A DNA stretch of 53,526 nt from contig UQCV01000009.1 of assembly GCA_900539665.1 (NCBI GenBank), positions 1 through 53,526 on the forward strand. The letters are read 5' to 3'. Positions 7,884-15,449 of the stretch are shown piece after piece. A program made the position numbers and the translations under genes. The stretch's first letter is position 1, and every line of letters starts with the position of its first letter. This DNA comes from an uncultured Succinivibrionaceae bacterium (lineage in GTDB: Bacteria > Pseudomonadota > Gammaproteobacteria > Enterobacterales > Succinivibrionaceae). A model generated the notes under the pieces. The model was not told where the DNA came from. It searched no databases and worked only from the letters and a program-made list of their open reading frames with translations.

Positions 7884-8645
7884 CTACTGTTTTTCCTTTT
7901 CGCCAGACTTTTGATCTCGTTCTCGCAGATAAAGGGCAAGAATTTTTTCTTGCTCGTCAGTCAGAGCTAGGCTTTGCAAAATATCAGGACGCCTTTCACA
8001 AGTGCGAATTAAACTTTGCTTTAGCCGCCATTTCCTTATTTCCTCATGATTGCCACTTAAGAGCACATCAGGCACGCGAAGACCGTCTATTTCCACTGGA
8101 CGTGTATATTGCGGACAATCAAGCAACCCTTGGGCAAATGAATCCTCCACTGCACTTAGCTCATCACCAAGCACTCCCGGCACTAACCGGCTAATGGCAT
8201 CAATCATTACCATGGATGGTAGCTCACCACCACTTAACACGTAGTCCCCAATGGACCACTCTTCGTCGATCAATGTTTCAATGATTCTTTCATCAATGCC
8301 TTCATATCGTCCCGCCACAAAGATTAACTCTTTGTTTTGTACGAGTTCAGTACAACCTTGATGATTAAATACTCGACCTTGCGGTGACATATAAATCACC
8401 TTTGCCTCCGGCAACAACTTTTTAGCATGCAAAATTGCATCGCGTAGAGGTTGCACCATCATCAGCATTCCAGGCCCGCCCCCGAAAGGACGTTCATCGA
8501 CCTTCTGATGTTTGTCATAAGCAAAATCACGTGGATTTACGCAAATAACTTCTAACAGCTTGTGTTTAACTGCGCGCCCTGTGACCCCACATTCGGTCAA
8601 CGCCCGGTACATTTCCGGGAATAGACTTATAACGCAGATACGCAT
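7884..8645 (-). CDS. trmD: tRNA (guanine-37-N1)-methyltransferase TrmD
   Basis: SPOUT-class methyltransferase that makes m1G37 next to the anticodon, which prevents +1 frameshifting. Conserved blocks: ISLFPEMYRA, GVTGRAVK, PFGGGPGMLMMVQPL, the trefoil-knot SAM site VAGRYEGIDERIIET and SIGDYVLSGGELPSM, and the catalytic-region EDSF. 253 residues (E. coli 255). Third gene of its operon; 21 bases separate it from rimM. Confidence 0.97.
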   Translation of the reverse strand: MRICVISLFPEMYRALTECGVTGRAVKHKLLEVICVNPRDFAYDKHQKVDERPFGGGPGMLMMVQPLRDAILHAKKLLPEAKVIYMSPQGRVFNHQGCTELVQNKELIFVAGRYEGIDERIIETLIDEEWSIGDYVLSGGELPSMVMIDAISRLVPGVLGDELSAVEDSFAQGLLDCPQYTRPVEIDGLRVPDVLLSGNHEEIRKWRLKQSLIRTCERRPDILQSLALTDEQEKILALYLRERDQKSGEKEKQ

Positions 8646-8666
8646 AAGTACACCTTTTGTGGAGGA

Positions 8667-9194
8667 CTAAAAATCCGGGTCCCAGTCAACTAGTATGATT
8701 TTTTCGTCCAAATTAACCTCATCAACCACATGAGCTAAATAAGGTATTAATCTTTCCTTAAGACCATACTGATCATCTTTTGGGGCTTTGAGCACCAATA
8801 CGTCGTTAGAACCTGTTTCCATAAGTGAAGTGACGGTACCGAGTTCATAGCCTGCGCGGTTACGCACCGTAAGACCAATCAGATCTCTCCATCTGTATTC
8901 ACCTTCTGGTAATTCTGGCAATGAGCTGCCAACAATCCCAATTTCCGCATTAGTAAGTCCCTGGGCAATTTCACGAACATCATAACCTTTGATCTTCGCA
9001 ACAAAGCCCTCGCCATGGCGACGATAGTCCTCAAGGACGATCTCAACCCACGGCTGTCCATTGATTCGCATGAACCAAGGACTGTACGTAAATAGACTTT
9101 CTGGATTCTGAGTGAATGAATTCACCTTAAGCCAGCCTTTGATGCCGTAAACGACCCCAAAACGCCCCATTACTTCCGGTTCTTCCATTGCCAT
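8667..9194 (-). CDS. rimM: 16S rRNA processing protein RimM
   Basis: Binds S19 and helps mature the 30S head. It has an N-terminal RimM beta-barrel (GRFGVVYGIKGWLKV) and a C-terminal PRC-barrel half with TGSNDVLVLKAP, RLIPYLAHVV and the final VDWDPDF, as in E. coli RimM. Start: two adjacent ATGs (9192-9194 and 9195-9197) follow an AAGGA site; the second, at 7-base spacing, is preferred (175 residues). A longer reading would need a TTG at 9215 upstream of that site. Lies 27 bases after rpsP. Confidence 0.93.
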   Translation of the reverse strand: MAMEEPEVMGRFGVVYGIKGWLKVNSFTQNPESLFTYSPWFMRINGQPWVEIVLEDYRRHGEGFVAKIKGYDVREIAQGLTNAEIGIVGSSLPELPEGEYRWRDLIGLTVRNRAGYELGTVTSLMETGSNDVLVLKAPKDDQYGLKERLIPYLAHVVDEVNLDEKIILVDWDPDF

Positions 9195-9221
9195 CATGAA
9201 TTCCTTAAATCTCAATCCGTA

Positions 9222-9479
9222 TTAAGCAGCAGCTACTTCAGCCTTCTTGTCTTTAACAAGCTTAGCTACGCGATCAGATAACTGAGCGCCGTTTGACTGC
9301 CAGTATTCAACACGTTCAAGATTAAGTCTTAACTTTTCTTCTTTACCAGTAGCAATCGGGTTGTAAAAACCGATGTTTTCAATAAAACGACCGCATAATG
9401 CACGACGTGAATCTGCAACTACAACCTGGTAGAAAGGACGCTTCTTTGCGCCGCCACGTTGTAAACGAATGATTACCAT
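9222..9479 (-). CDS. rpsP: 30S ribosomal protein S16
   Basis: First gene of the rpsP-rimM-trmD-rplS operon. The start is the ATG at 9477-9479 (MVIIRLQRGGAKKRPF), seven bases after an AGGA, giving 85 residues. An upstream in-frame ATG at 9524 would add 15 residues not found in the family and would translate through a leader hairpin. QVVVADSRRALCGRFIENIGFYNP is split here as QVVVADSRRA and GRFIENIGFYNP; both are typical of S16. Confidence 0.96.
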   Translation of the reverse strand: MVIIRLQRGGAKKRPFYQVVVADSRRALCGRFIENIGFYNPIATGKEEKLRLNLERVEYWQSNGAQLSDRVAKLVKDKKAEVAAA

Positions 9480-9506
9480 ATCATCGTCCTCTATAAAATA
9501 AGGTTC

Positions 9507-9530
9507 AAAAAATTTGGGGCACAATACCCC
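9507..9530 (-). promoter_or_regulatory. Terminator-like hairpin in the rpsP leader
   Basis: On the minus strand GGGG-TATTGTG-CCCC is followed by AAATTTTTTG, a short GC stem plus T-run, 27 bases before the rpsP start. A possible promoter (TATATA at about 9536-9543) lies just upstream of it. The layout fits an attenuator or leader that limits the ribosomal operon. The stem is only four pairs, so termination would be weak. Confidence 0.4.
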
Positions 9531-9676
9531 GACTCTATATATAAAATAGGTTGCAAAATTTTAACTGTTCCACAAAATTTTGCAAGCAAAATTTACTATT
9601 TTACGAATTTTAGGATCAAATTCCCCGGACCAAAAGCTAATCAAAAATGGAGAAGGTTAAGTTTTCTGAAAAAACC

Positions 9677-9715
9677 TCCCCAAAAACAAAAACGAGGTCT
9701 AATGTGACCTCGTTT
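9677..9715 (-). terminator. Rho-independent terminator downstream of ffh
   Basis: Stem AAACGAGGTC (9690-9699) with GACCTCGTTT (9706-9715), followed on the minus strand by TTTTTGTTTTTGG. It lies 100 bases past the ffh stop; the gap is occupied by the IS200/IS605-type hairpin. Confidence 0.88.
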
Positions 9716-9742
9716 AATCTAGTCTAAATGGCTTGCTTCCAC

Positions 9743-9783
9743 GTGACATCCTCCCCCACCTATAGAGGTGGGGGACTTCTTGC
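9743..9783 (-). mobile_element. Solo IS200/IS605-type end hairpin (transposon footprint)
   Basis: A 10-bp perfect stem (TCCCCCACCT, loop ATAG, AGGTGGGGGA; 9752-9775) sits in a context that reads AAGTCCCCCACC and GGGGGAGGATGTCAC on the minus strand. From memory this is the characteristic hairpin end of IS200/IS605 elements carrying TnpB, where it also forms the 3' part of the guide RNA. No tnpA or tnpB is nearby. It is wedged between ffh and the ffh terminator. A simple GC hairpin is possible, but the flanking GGATGTCAC and GCAAGAAG favour the element. Confidence 0.6.
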
Positions 9784-9814
9784 CGAGTTCAGTTAAAAAA
9801 AAGCCAAGCTTAAA

Positions 9815-11176
9815 TTAACCAAAATACCCCGGTGGTACCATGCCTTTCATAGCCCCAATGAGACGACGCATGCCACCTTTAGCTTGAAGGCGCTTCATCA
9901 TCTTTTGCATCTGGTCAAATTCTTTAAGGAGTTTGTTTACTTCACTAATATCAACCCCTGAACCTTCAGCAATACGCTTTTTACGGGAGCCCTTAATAAT
10001 TTCAGGCTTACGTCTTTCCTTTGGAGTCATGGAATTGATGATGGCTTCTTTACGATAGATTTCTTTATCGTTCATCTTATCTTTTATTTCATCCGGAATA
10101 GAATTGATCCCAGGAAGCTTATCAAGCATGCCCATCATGCCACCCATATTACGAAGTTGCCCGATTTGTTCACGGAAGTCTTCTAAATCAAAGCCTTTGC
10201 CTTTCTTGAACTTTTCCGCCATTTTTTCGGCTTTCTTGGTGTCGACCTTACGCTGTAATTCTTCAACTAAGGTAAGTACGTCCCCCATATCAAGAATACG
10301 GCTAGCCATACGATCTGGATGGAATGGTTCTAAAGCTTCAATCTTTTCCCCAGCCCCTAAGAACTTAATTGGCTTACCAGTAATGCGACGGACAGACAAT
10401 GCCGCCCCACCACGAGCATCACCGTCAATCTTAGTTAAGATAACCCCAGTCAGCGGAAGGGCTTCACTAAAAGCCTTAGCTGTATTGGCCGCGTCTTGAC
10501 CAGTCATGGCATCAACCACAAAAAGAGTTTCAATTGGGTTTACCGCTGCATGAAGCTCTTTGATTTCTTTCATCATGTCTTCATCTACGTGGAGACGCCC
10601 TGCGGTATCGACAATTAAGACATCCATAAAAGAAAGCTTAGCTTGTTTTAACGCCTTGTTAGCGATATCAACAGGATTTTCTTCAGTCGATGAGGCAAAG
10701 AATTCTACCCCAACATCACGGGCTAAAGTTTTAAGCTGTTCAATAGCCGCCGGACGGTAAACGTCAGTACTTACCAACATTACCTTTTTCTTTTGACGTT
10801 CCTTTAAAAAGAGCGCCAATTTAGCGGTAGAGGTGGTTTTACCAGCCCCTTGAAGACCTGCCATCAAAATAACTGATGGTGGCTGGCTATTTAAGTCTAA
10901 AGATGAATTTTCTTCACCCATGACACTTTTTAATTCATCGAATACAATTTTAATAAATTCTTGGCCTGGGTTAAGAGCGGTACTTACCTCAGTCCCTAAA
11001 GCCTTGGTCTTGACTTCGTTAATAAAGTCTTTAATTACAGGCAAGGCTACATCAGCTTCCAGAAGCGCCATGCGTACTTCACGCAAAGTATCCTTGATGT
11101 TATCTTCTGTTAGACGGCCCTGACCGGTAATATTGCGCAGGGTTTTTGTTAGTCTATCCGTTAAATTTTCAAACAT
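9815..11176 (-). CDS. ffh: Signal recognition particle protein Ffh (SRP54)
   Basis: GTPase that binds 4.5S RNA and signal sequences and delivers ribosomes to FtsY. N domain ~1-90; G domain with GLQGAGKTT (107-115), DTAGRLHVDE, TKIDGDARGG and GxGE; M domain from ~300, rich in Met (MGGMMGMLDKLPG, MQKMMKRL) with the RNA-binding SRKKRIAEGSG. 453 residues, exactly typical. Single-gene unit upstream of the rpsP operon, as in E. coli. Confidence 0.97.
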   Translation of the reverse strand: MFENLTDRLTKTLRNITGQGRLTEDNIKDTLREVRMALLEADVALPVIKDFINEVKTKALGTEVSTALNPGQEFIKIVFDELKSVMGEENSSLDLNSQPPSVILMAGLQGAGKTTSTAKLALFLKERQKKKVMLVSTDVYRPAAIEQLKTLARDVGVEFFASSTEENPVDIANKALKQAKLSFMDVLIVDTAGRLHVDEDMMKEIKELHAAVNPIETLFVVDAMTGQDAANTAKAFSEALPLTGVILTKIDGDARGGAALSVRRITGKPIKFLGAGEKIEALEPFHPDRMASRILDMGDVLTLVEELQRKVDTKKAEKMAEKFKKGKGFDLEDFREQIGQLRNMGGMMGMLDKLPGINSIPDEIKDKMNDKEIYRKEAIINSMTPKERRKPEIIKGSRKKRIAEGSGVDISEVNKLLKEFDQMQKMMKRLQAKGGMRRLIGAMKGMVPPGYFG

Positions 11177-11491
11177 TTAATTTTCCAAAACTAAGTAGCC
11201 GGCCCGCTCGCATATTACATATCAAGCATATTACATATCAAAGAGACCGGAAAAATATAAAGTATGAATTAGTGGCCCGCTAAACCAAAGCTTTAACGAG
11301 GCCTAGTATTATCATATCTTAAAACAAATTAGTTCTAAATTATACGCAGTCGATTATCTTCACGCAACAAACACGCCTTTTGGGATGGCCCAAAAGAGAG
11401 CAGGAGAACAATTTCGTTCTCCTGCTTTAAATTATACCCAAGTTTTTAACTGTAAATGGCCTTAAAGCCCTAACGCATAACCCACACCTAC
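11177..11491. repeat. ffh-motX gap with 16-bp tandem repeat (11210-11241)
   Basis: No gene is visible in these 315 bases. GCATATTACATATCAA occurs twice in perfect tandem at 11210-11225 and 11226-11241, about 35 bases upstream of the ffh start, where a promoter or operator would be expected. The only other feature is the motX terminator at 11399-11426. Confidence 0.55.
11399..11426 (-). terminator. Terminator after motX
   Basis: Perfect 11-bp stem AGCAGGAGAAC/GTTCTCCTGCT with a six-base loop. The minus-strand flank is CTCTTTTGGG. It lies 66 bases past the motX stop. Confidence 0.75.
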
Positions 11492-12250
11492 TTATTTAAA
11501 GCGGTGCCGTAAAGCCCTTTCCACTACATTTTCAGGCATTCTTTCTCTTAATAGAGCCATATACTCGCGCGTGCGTATCGATTGCGCAGGACTTGCCGGC
11601 ACGACGCCATGGAGCCACGAATATGCCTCCTCATAATCGCGCGGAGAACCTAAGTTGCGGGCTAACATCCCACCCCAATCAATCCGCGCTGGCACAAAGC
11701 CCATCATCGCAGCTTCATGCATCATCGATTCTGACTTTACTACATCTTGAGAAACATAACGCCCCGTTTCGTAGAAAAAGGCTAATCTTCGCATCGCAGC
11801 GGGATAACCTAAATCCACGGCTTGTTGAATGTAATAAATGCCATTGCCTATATTACGCGTAAAGCAGGCTCCATTTATTAACATTTCGCCATACAAAAAC
11901 TCGTACGCTGCCGCCATACCCTTACGGGCTCTTTTTTCAATATCAGAAGCAAATTGGCATTGGTTCAACGTCTTAATTACATAAATGTGATTTCCGCGTT
12001 CAACCCATTGGTTGATTTCGTCTGGCGTATACACATGAACTAAAGGAGTTTCTTCGTCAGACGAAGTATATTTTGGTGCTATCGATTCACTAATCGCACT
12101 TTGAATCTTAGCTGGTGCTTCTCCATGATCCGGAGTCGAAGTGTCAGCTAATGCGCTTGCCTCTGGTGCCACAGGCTCTTCAGCTTGAGCCCAGGCAAAG
12201 CTTGAAGCGATGGCTAAAACCCCACCCGCTATTTGTAAAATTTTATTCAT
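11492..12250 (-). CDS. motX: MotX-like flagellar motor protein (Sel1-repeat, periplasmic)
   Basis: Resembles MotX, the T-ring component that anchors PomB stators of Na+-driven polar flagella. It has a signal peptide (residues 1-23, cut near WAQA), an acidic Pro/Ala linker to ~65, then TPDEINQWVERG and Sel1-like repeats with AYEFLYGEML, GNGIYYIQQAVDLGYPAAMRRLAFFYETG and SPRDYEEAYSWLH, ending in MPENVVERALRHRF. These line up with remembered Vibrio MotX. The linker is longer than in Vibrio. Isolated from other flagellar genes, as motX often is. A generic Sel1 lipoprotein-like protein is the alternative. Confidence 0.78.
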   Translation of the reverse strand: MNKILQIAGGVLAIASSFAWAQAEEPVAPEASALADTSTPDHGEAPAKIQSAISESIAPKYTSSDEETPLVHVYTPDEINQWVERGNHIYVIKTLNQCQFASDIEKRARKGMAAAYEFLYGEMLINGACFTRNIGNGIYYIQQAVDLGYPAAMRRLAFFYETGRYVSQDVVKSESMMHEAAMMGFVPARIDWGGMLARNLGSPRDYEEAYSWLHGVVPASPAQSIRTREYMALLRERMPENVVERALRHRFK

Positions 12251-12844
12251 TGCCTAGCACCTCCGAAATGCGAAGTTGTTATCTTAATTGAACCTAGTGT
12301 CATTTAATATGTAACTAGGAACCTTAAGTTCAAAACCAAACCATATGATATGGTTTTGAATTTAAGGTTAAGATTTGCCCCTAAGCCTAAAGCCTATGTA
12401 AGTCAAACCTCTGTAACCCTAGTATTCTTCAATTTATAGTTTTTTAGCCTGTTACTAATTTTTAACCTTTAATTAAAGGTTAGTTTTTTAAAACCCCAAA
12501 TTTAAGGCCTTTTTTCCAAAAAACTTTAAACAGTTTTTCTGCAAGCTACGATTTGAGCCATATTTTAGTGTCTATTCGCTCTACTACTGTGTTTATTATC
12601 GGCAAATTTTTAATTTTATTAAGTTAAAATTACCCAAATAGTGACCAAACTCAGTTCGGTAGTTACCAAATCCAACTCAAAAGGCCCTGAGTAAAAGCAA
12701 AAAGCGTAATCAACAATTGATTACGCTTTTAATTTTAACAACTAGCTTTTAACCGCCAAGAAGCTAAGATCTCCGATTTTAGAGTTAAGAGCTCAAGCCT
12801 TTAGCCTACAGCTAGTCATCCACATATGGTGTGTATCGACTTAA
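12251..12844. other. motX-mdh gap: two long palindromes, no gene
   Basis: A 19-bp inverted repeat (12320-12338 with 12351-12369, one mismatch, 12-base centre) forms a long AT-rich hairpin about 70 bases upstream of motX. A perfect 18-bp palindrome, AACCTTTAATTAAAGGTT, is at 12464-12481. Both carry AACCTTwA, so they may be sites for the same protein or a pair of RNA stems. The mdh terminator is at 12700-12730. I see no open frame of coding quality. Confidence 0.5.
12700..12730 (-). terminator. Rho-independent terminator of mdh
   Basis: Long stem AAAAGCGTAATCAA/TTGATTACGCTTTT followed on the minus strand by TTTGCTTTTAC. It lies 115 bases past the mdh stop. Confidence 0.85.
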
Positions 12845-13792
12845 TTAAGCCTGAGCCATGAAGTCAACCCCGAGCTGAATATCAGCCTTAAGGGTTGGAA
12901 GCATGTCCTTAAGGTTTTGTTCTTCGAACGCACTAAGCTTACCTACAGGGATGTAAGCATCGATACCTTCACGGCCTAAACGTACGAGCTGAGCGAAGAA
13001 TGGAGCATGTTCAGAACCACCAGCAACATATGCAGCTTCAACTACGCCAGGAGCGCCCATAAGGCCCTTAACCAAGGCAATAGCAAAACGTGCACCAGCG
13101 GCAGCCATAGAAAGGGTAGCAGAACCAGCACCAGCCTTAGCATTTACAACTTCAGTACCAGCATCCTGTACACGTACAGTAAGCTTCTTGATATCTTCAG
13201 CAGAAACTGAGTCATAGCCTAAAGCCTGAGAGAAGATAGGAAGAATAGTAGCCCCACTGTGACCACCAATTACTGGAATACGAACTGAACCACGAGCAAC
13301 ACCGATAGTATCAGCCCAGAAAGTTTCAGTACGAAGGGTGTCAAGCATAGTTACACCGAAAAGACGCTTTTCGCTGTAGCAACCAGCCTTCTTAAATACT
13401 TCAGCAGCAATAGGTACCATGGTATTTACAGGGTTGGTAATGATAGCAACACAAGCCTTTGGTGCATTCTTAGCGATTGCTTCAGCTAAAGACTTAACGA
13501 TGCCAGCATTGAACTTAAAGAGGTCACTACGATCCATACCAGGCTTACGAGCCATACCAGCAGGAATTACAACAACGTCTGCACCAACGAGAGCCTTAGC
13601 AAGACCTTCATCGCCAGTAAAACCTACAACATTTACATCAGAAGGGATATGGCTAAGATCTACAGCCACACCAGGAGTAAATGGTGCTACGTCATAGAGA
13701 GCAAGATCACAACCAGCCGGAAGCTGAGTCTTTAAAAGAAGAGATAAAGGCTGGCCAATACCACCAGCAGCACCTAAAACAGCAATTTTCAT
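12845..13792 (-). CDS. mdh: Malate dehydrogenase (NAD)
   Basis: Interconverts malate and oxaloacetate with NAD. Nucleotide-binding GAAGGIGQPLSLLLK at the N-terminus, substrate loop with R residues in AGMARKPGMDRSDL, TNPVNT, and the catalytic His in VIGGHSGATILP. 315 residues (E. coli 312). In a succinate-producing anaerobe it would run mainly reductively from oxaloacetate towards fumarate (inference). Divergent from argR, the conserved mdh/argR arrangement. Confidence 0.97.
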   Translation of the reverse strand: MKIAVLGAAGGIGQPLSLLLKTQLPAGCDLALYDVAPFTPGVAVDLSHIPSDVNVVGFTGDEGLAKALVGADVVVIPAGMARKPGMDRSDLFKFNAGIVKSLAEAIAKNAPKACVAIITNPVNTMVPIAAEVFKKAGCYSEKRLFGVTMLDTLRTETFWADTIGVARGSVRIPVIGGHSGATILPIFSQALGYDSVSAEDIKKLTVRVQDAGTEVVNAKAGAGSATLSMAAAGARFAIALVKGLMGAPGVVEAAYVAGGSEHAPFFAQLVRLGREGIDAYIPVGKLSAFEEQNLKDMLPTLKADIQLGVDFMAQA

Positions 13793-14073
13793 TGTGTATA
13801 ACCCTCTAATTATTTTGTTATCTTTTATTTTTTTTAAGAAGTAATAAGATTTAAAAAGTTTATTCCAAAATCACAAGCATATTACCGCAAAAGCAAGTTA
13901 TTAACCATATCCTAAACTCATTTTTGCCGTATACATTTGAAAGATTGATCTATGATATCCCATTTGCGGATTAATACCCACAAAGTACCACATTTTACCA
14001 CTATATTCTGTGCTTAAAACGCCATTATCTACATGTTTTCATGTAAGAAAACAAACCTTGAGCTTGCACTTCA

Positions 14074-14119
14074 ATAATTATGCACATTAACTGCATAATT
14101 ATCCAAAAATTGCTATAAT
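14074..14119 (+). promoter_or_regulatory. argR promoter with overlapping ARG-box-like palindrome
   Basis: ATAATTATGCA (14074-14084) and TGCATAATTAT (14092-14102) are a perfect 11-bp inverted repeat with a seven-base centre. Its AT-rich TGCATAATTAT halves resemble ArgR half-sites. A consensus -10 TATAAT follows at 14114-14119; the right half covers the expected -35 position. This fits self-repression of argR by ArgR-arginine, as in E. coli. The rest of the 447-bp mdh-argR gap shows no gene. Confidence 0.65.
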
Positions 14120-14239
14120 CTACGCGATCTTTTGGTTTCTTAACCCCAAAGGTTAAGCCCCATTTTTAAGAAAACCCATCATGTAAGTTTTTCTTACAGC
14201 GAGTCATCCTTACAACCACATAGATATAAAGAAACAATC

Positions 14240-14737
14240 ATGGACAATAACGTATCTTCGGAAAACATCGACCAAGTATTTAAAGAATTACTCCGCGAGG
14301 AACGCTATAGCTCCCAAGCTGAGATTGCCGACGCTCTTTGCGCCAGAGGATTTACTAACATCAACCAATCCCGGGTTTCAAGAATGCTCGCTCGCTATGG
14401 AGCCATTAGAACTCGTAACACCAAAATGGACATGGTTTATTGTTTACCTCAAGAACTTGGAGTACCAACCGTTTCTAGTACCGTTAAAACCTTAGTGCAT
14501 GACATCGATTTTAACGACAACATCGTAGTTATTCACACTAGCCCCGGGAGTGCGCAAATGATCGCCCGTATGCTCGATTCGATCCGTAAATCCGAAGGCA
14601 TCTTAGGTACCATTGCCGGTGATGACACTATTTTTGTCACCCCTAGAACAGGTACTTTGACTTCAGAGTTAGCAGACTCAATCGTTGAACTCTTTTCCGA
14701 ACGTCAAGATAGCGTAGCCACCCAAAACAACTCCTAA
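14240..14737 (+). CDS. argR: Arginine repressor ArgR
   Basis: Hexameric repressor of arginine biosynthesis and cofactor in ColE1-type dimer resolution. N-terminal winged helix (residues ~8-75) with SQAEIADALCARGFTNINQSRVSRML; C-terminal oligomerisation and arginine-binding domain with IVVIHTSPGSAQMIARMLD and GTIAGDDTIFVTP, whose DD pair contacts arginine. 165 residues (E. coli 156). Divergent from mdh. Confidence 0.96.
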   Translation: MDNNVSSENIDQVFKELLREERYSSQAEIADALCARGFTNINQSRVSRMLARYGAIRTRNTKMDMVYCLPQELGVPTVSSTVKTLVHDIDFNDNIVVIHTSPGSAQMIARMLDSIRKSEGILGTIAGDDTIFVTPRTGTLTSELADSIVELFSERQDSVATQNNS

Positions 14738-14771
14738 CCTAAGCAACATAAAAGCCACTAAATTGGCTTAT

Positions 14772-14796
14772 AGCTTCCCTTTAATGTGAGGGAGCT
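14772..14796 (+). terminator. Weak stem-loop after argR
   Basis: AGCTTCCCT/AGGGAGCT arms with a loop of about eight bases and a poor T-tract (TCTTGTCATT). A stronger shared terminator follows at 14855-14889. Confidence 0.4.
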
Positions 14797-14854
14797 CTTG
14801 TCATTGTAATTTGGTTTCGTGGTGCTTGGTTGTAGCCTTTAAGACCCATAAACT

Positions 14855-14889
14855 AAAAAGGCCTTGGTTTACCCCAGGGCCTTTTTTTT
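14855..14889. terminator. Bidirectional terminator between argR and glnB
   Basis: AAAAAGGCC...GGGCCTTTTTTTT: a GC stem flanked by A-run and T-run on both sides. It serves the convergent argR (plus) and glnB (minus) transcripts, 11 bases from the glnB stop. Confidence 0.85.
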
Positions 14890-14900
14890 CAGCATTTATG

Positions 14901-15239
14901 CTAAATAGCATCCTCGTCAGTTTCGCCAGTACGAATACGAACGATATGTTCACAGTCGTATACGAAAATCTTACCGTCACCAATCTTACCGGTACGAGCG
15001 GCTTTAATAATAGCTTCAATCACCTGATCGCAAGTTTCGTCGCCTACAACTACTTCAAGTTTAACTTTTGGTAAAAAGTCGACCTGGTATTCAGCTCCAC
15101 GATAAAGTTCTGTATGCCCCTTTTGACGACCAAAACCTTTAACTTCAGTTACAGTCATACCGTCAATCCCTAAAGCAGAGATAGCTTCTCTTACATCATC
15201 AAGCTTAAAAGGCTTGATAATAGCACTAATCTGTTTCAT
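14901..15239 (-). CDS. glnB: Nitrogen regulatory protein P-II (GlnB)
   Basis: Trimeric sensor of 2-oxoglutarate, ATP/ADP and glutamine that controls glutamine synthetase adenylylation and NtrB. 112 residues, with the uridylylation site Tyr51 in ELYRGAEYQVDF, the MTVTEVKGFGRQKGH T-loop base, and the C-terminal TGKIGDGKIFV and IRTGE. GlnB rather than GlnK is preferred because no amtB is adjacent and the sequence follows E. coli GlnB. Monocistronic. Confidence 0.95.
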   Translation of the reverse strand: MKQISAIIKPFKLDDVREAISALGIDGMTVTEVKGFGRQKGHTELYRGAEYQVDFLPKVKLEVVVGDETCDQVIEAIIKAARTGKIGDGKIFVYDCEHIVRIRTGETDEDAI

Positions 15240-15449
15240 GCAATGCTCCTGTTACAGTAAACGCAAATGTAATTTAACCTAATATTTAGTAGCAATATCC
15301 ATACCAAATCACAAACGCCATATCTGCGCACTAATATCACATTTCCGCGTTCTAGATTCTTTTAACCTGCACCAAAACGGCACATAGATAGATAAATGGC
15401 GCACCAAATAGGCACACCATTTAATCACCCTGCCTAGACAGGTCTATTT

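Noticed and set aside
9480..9524. Longer rpsP start at 9524
   Set aside because: The extra residues are unlike S16 and the region forms a leader hairpin; the ATG at 9479 has a good AGGA.
15369..15416. Repeated GCACCAAA-GGCACA words between glnB and acnB
   Set aside because: Two imperfect 16-base copies 32 bases apart are too weak to call a functional repeat.
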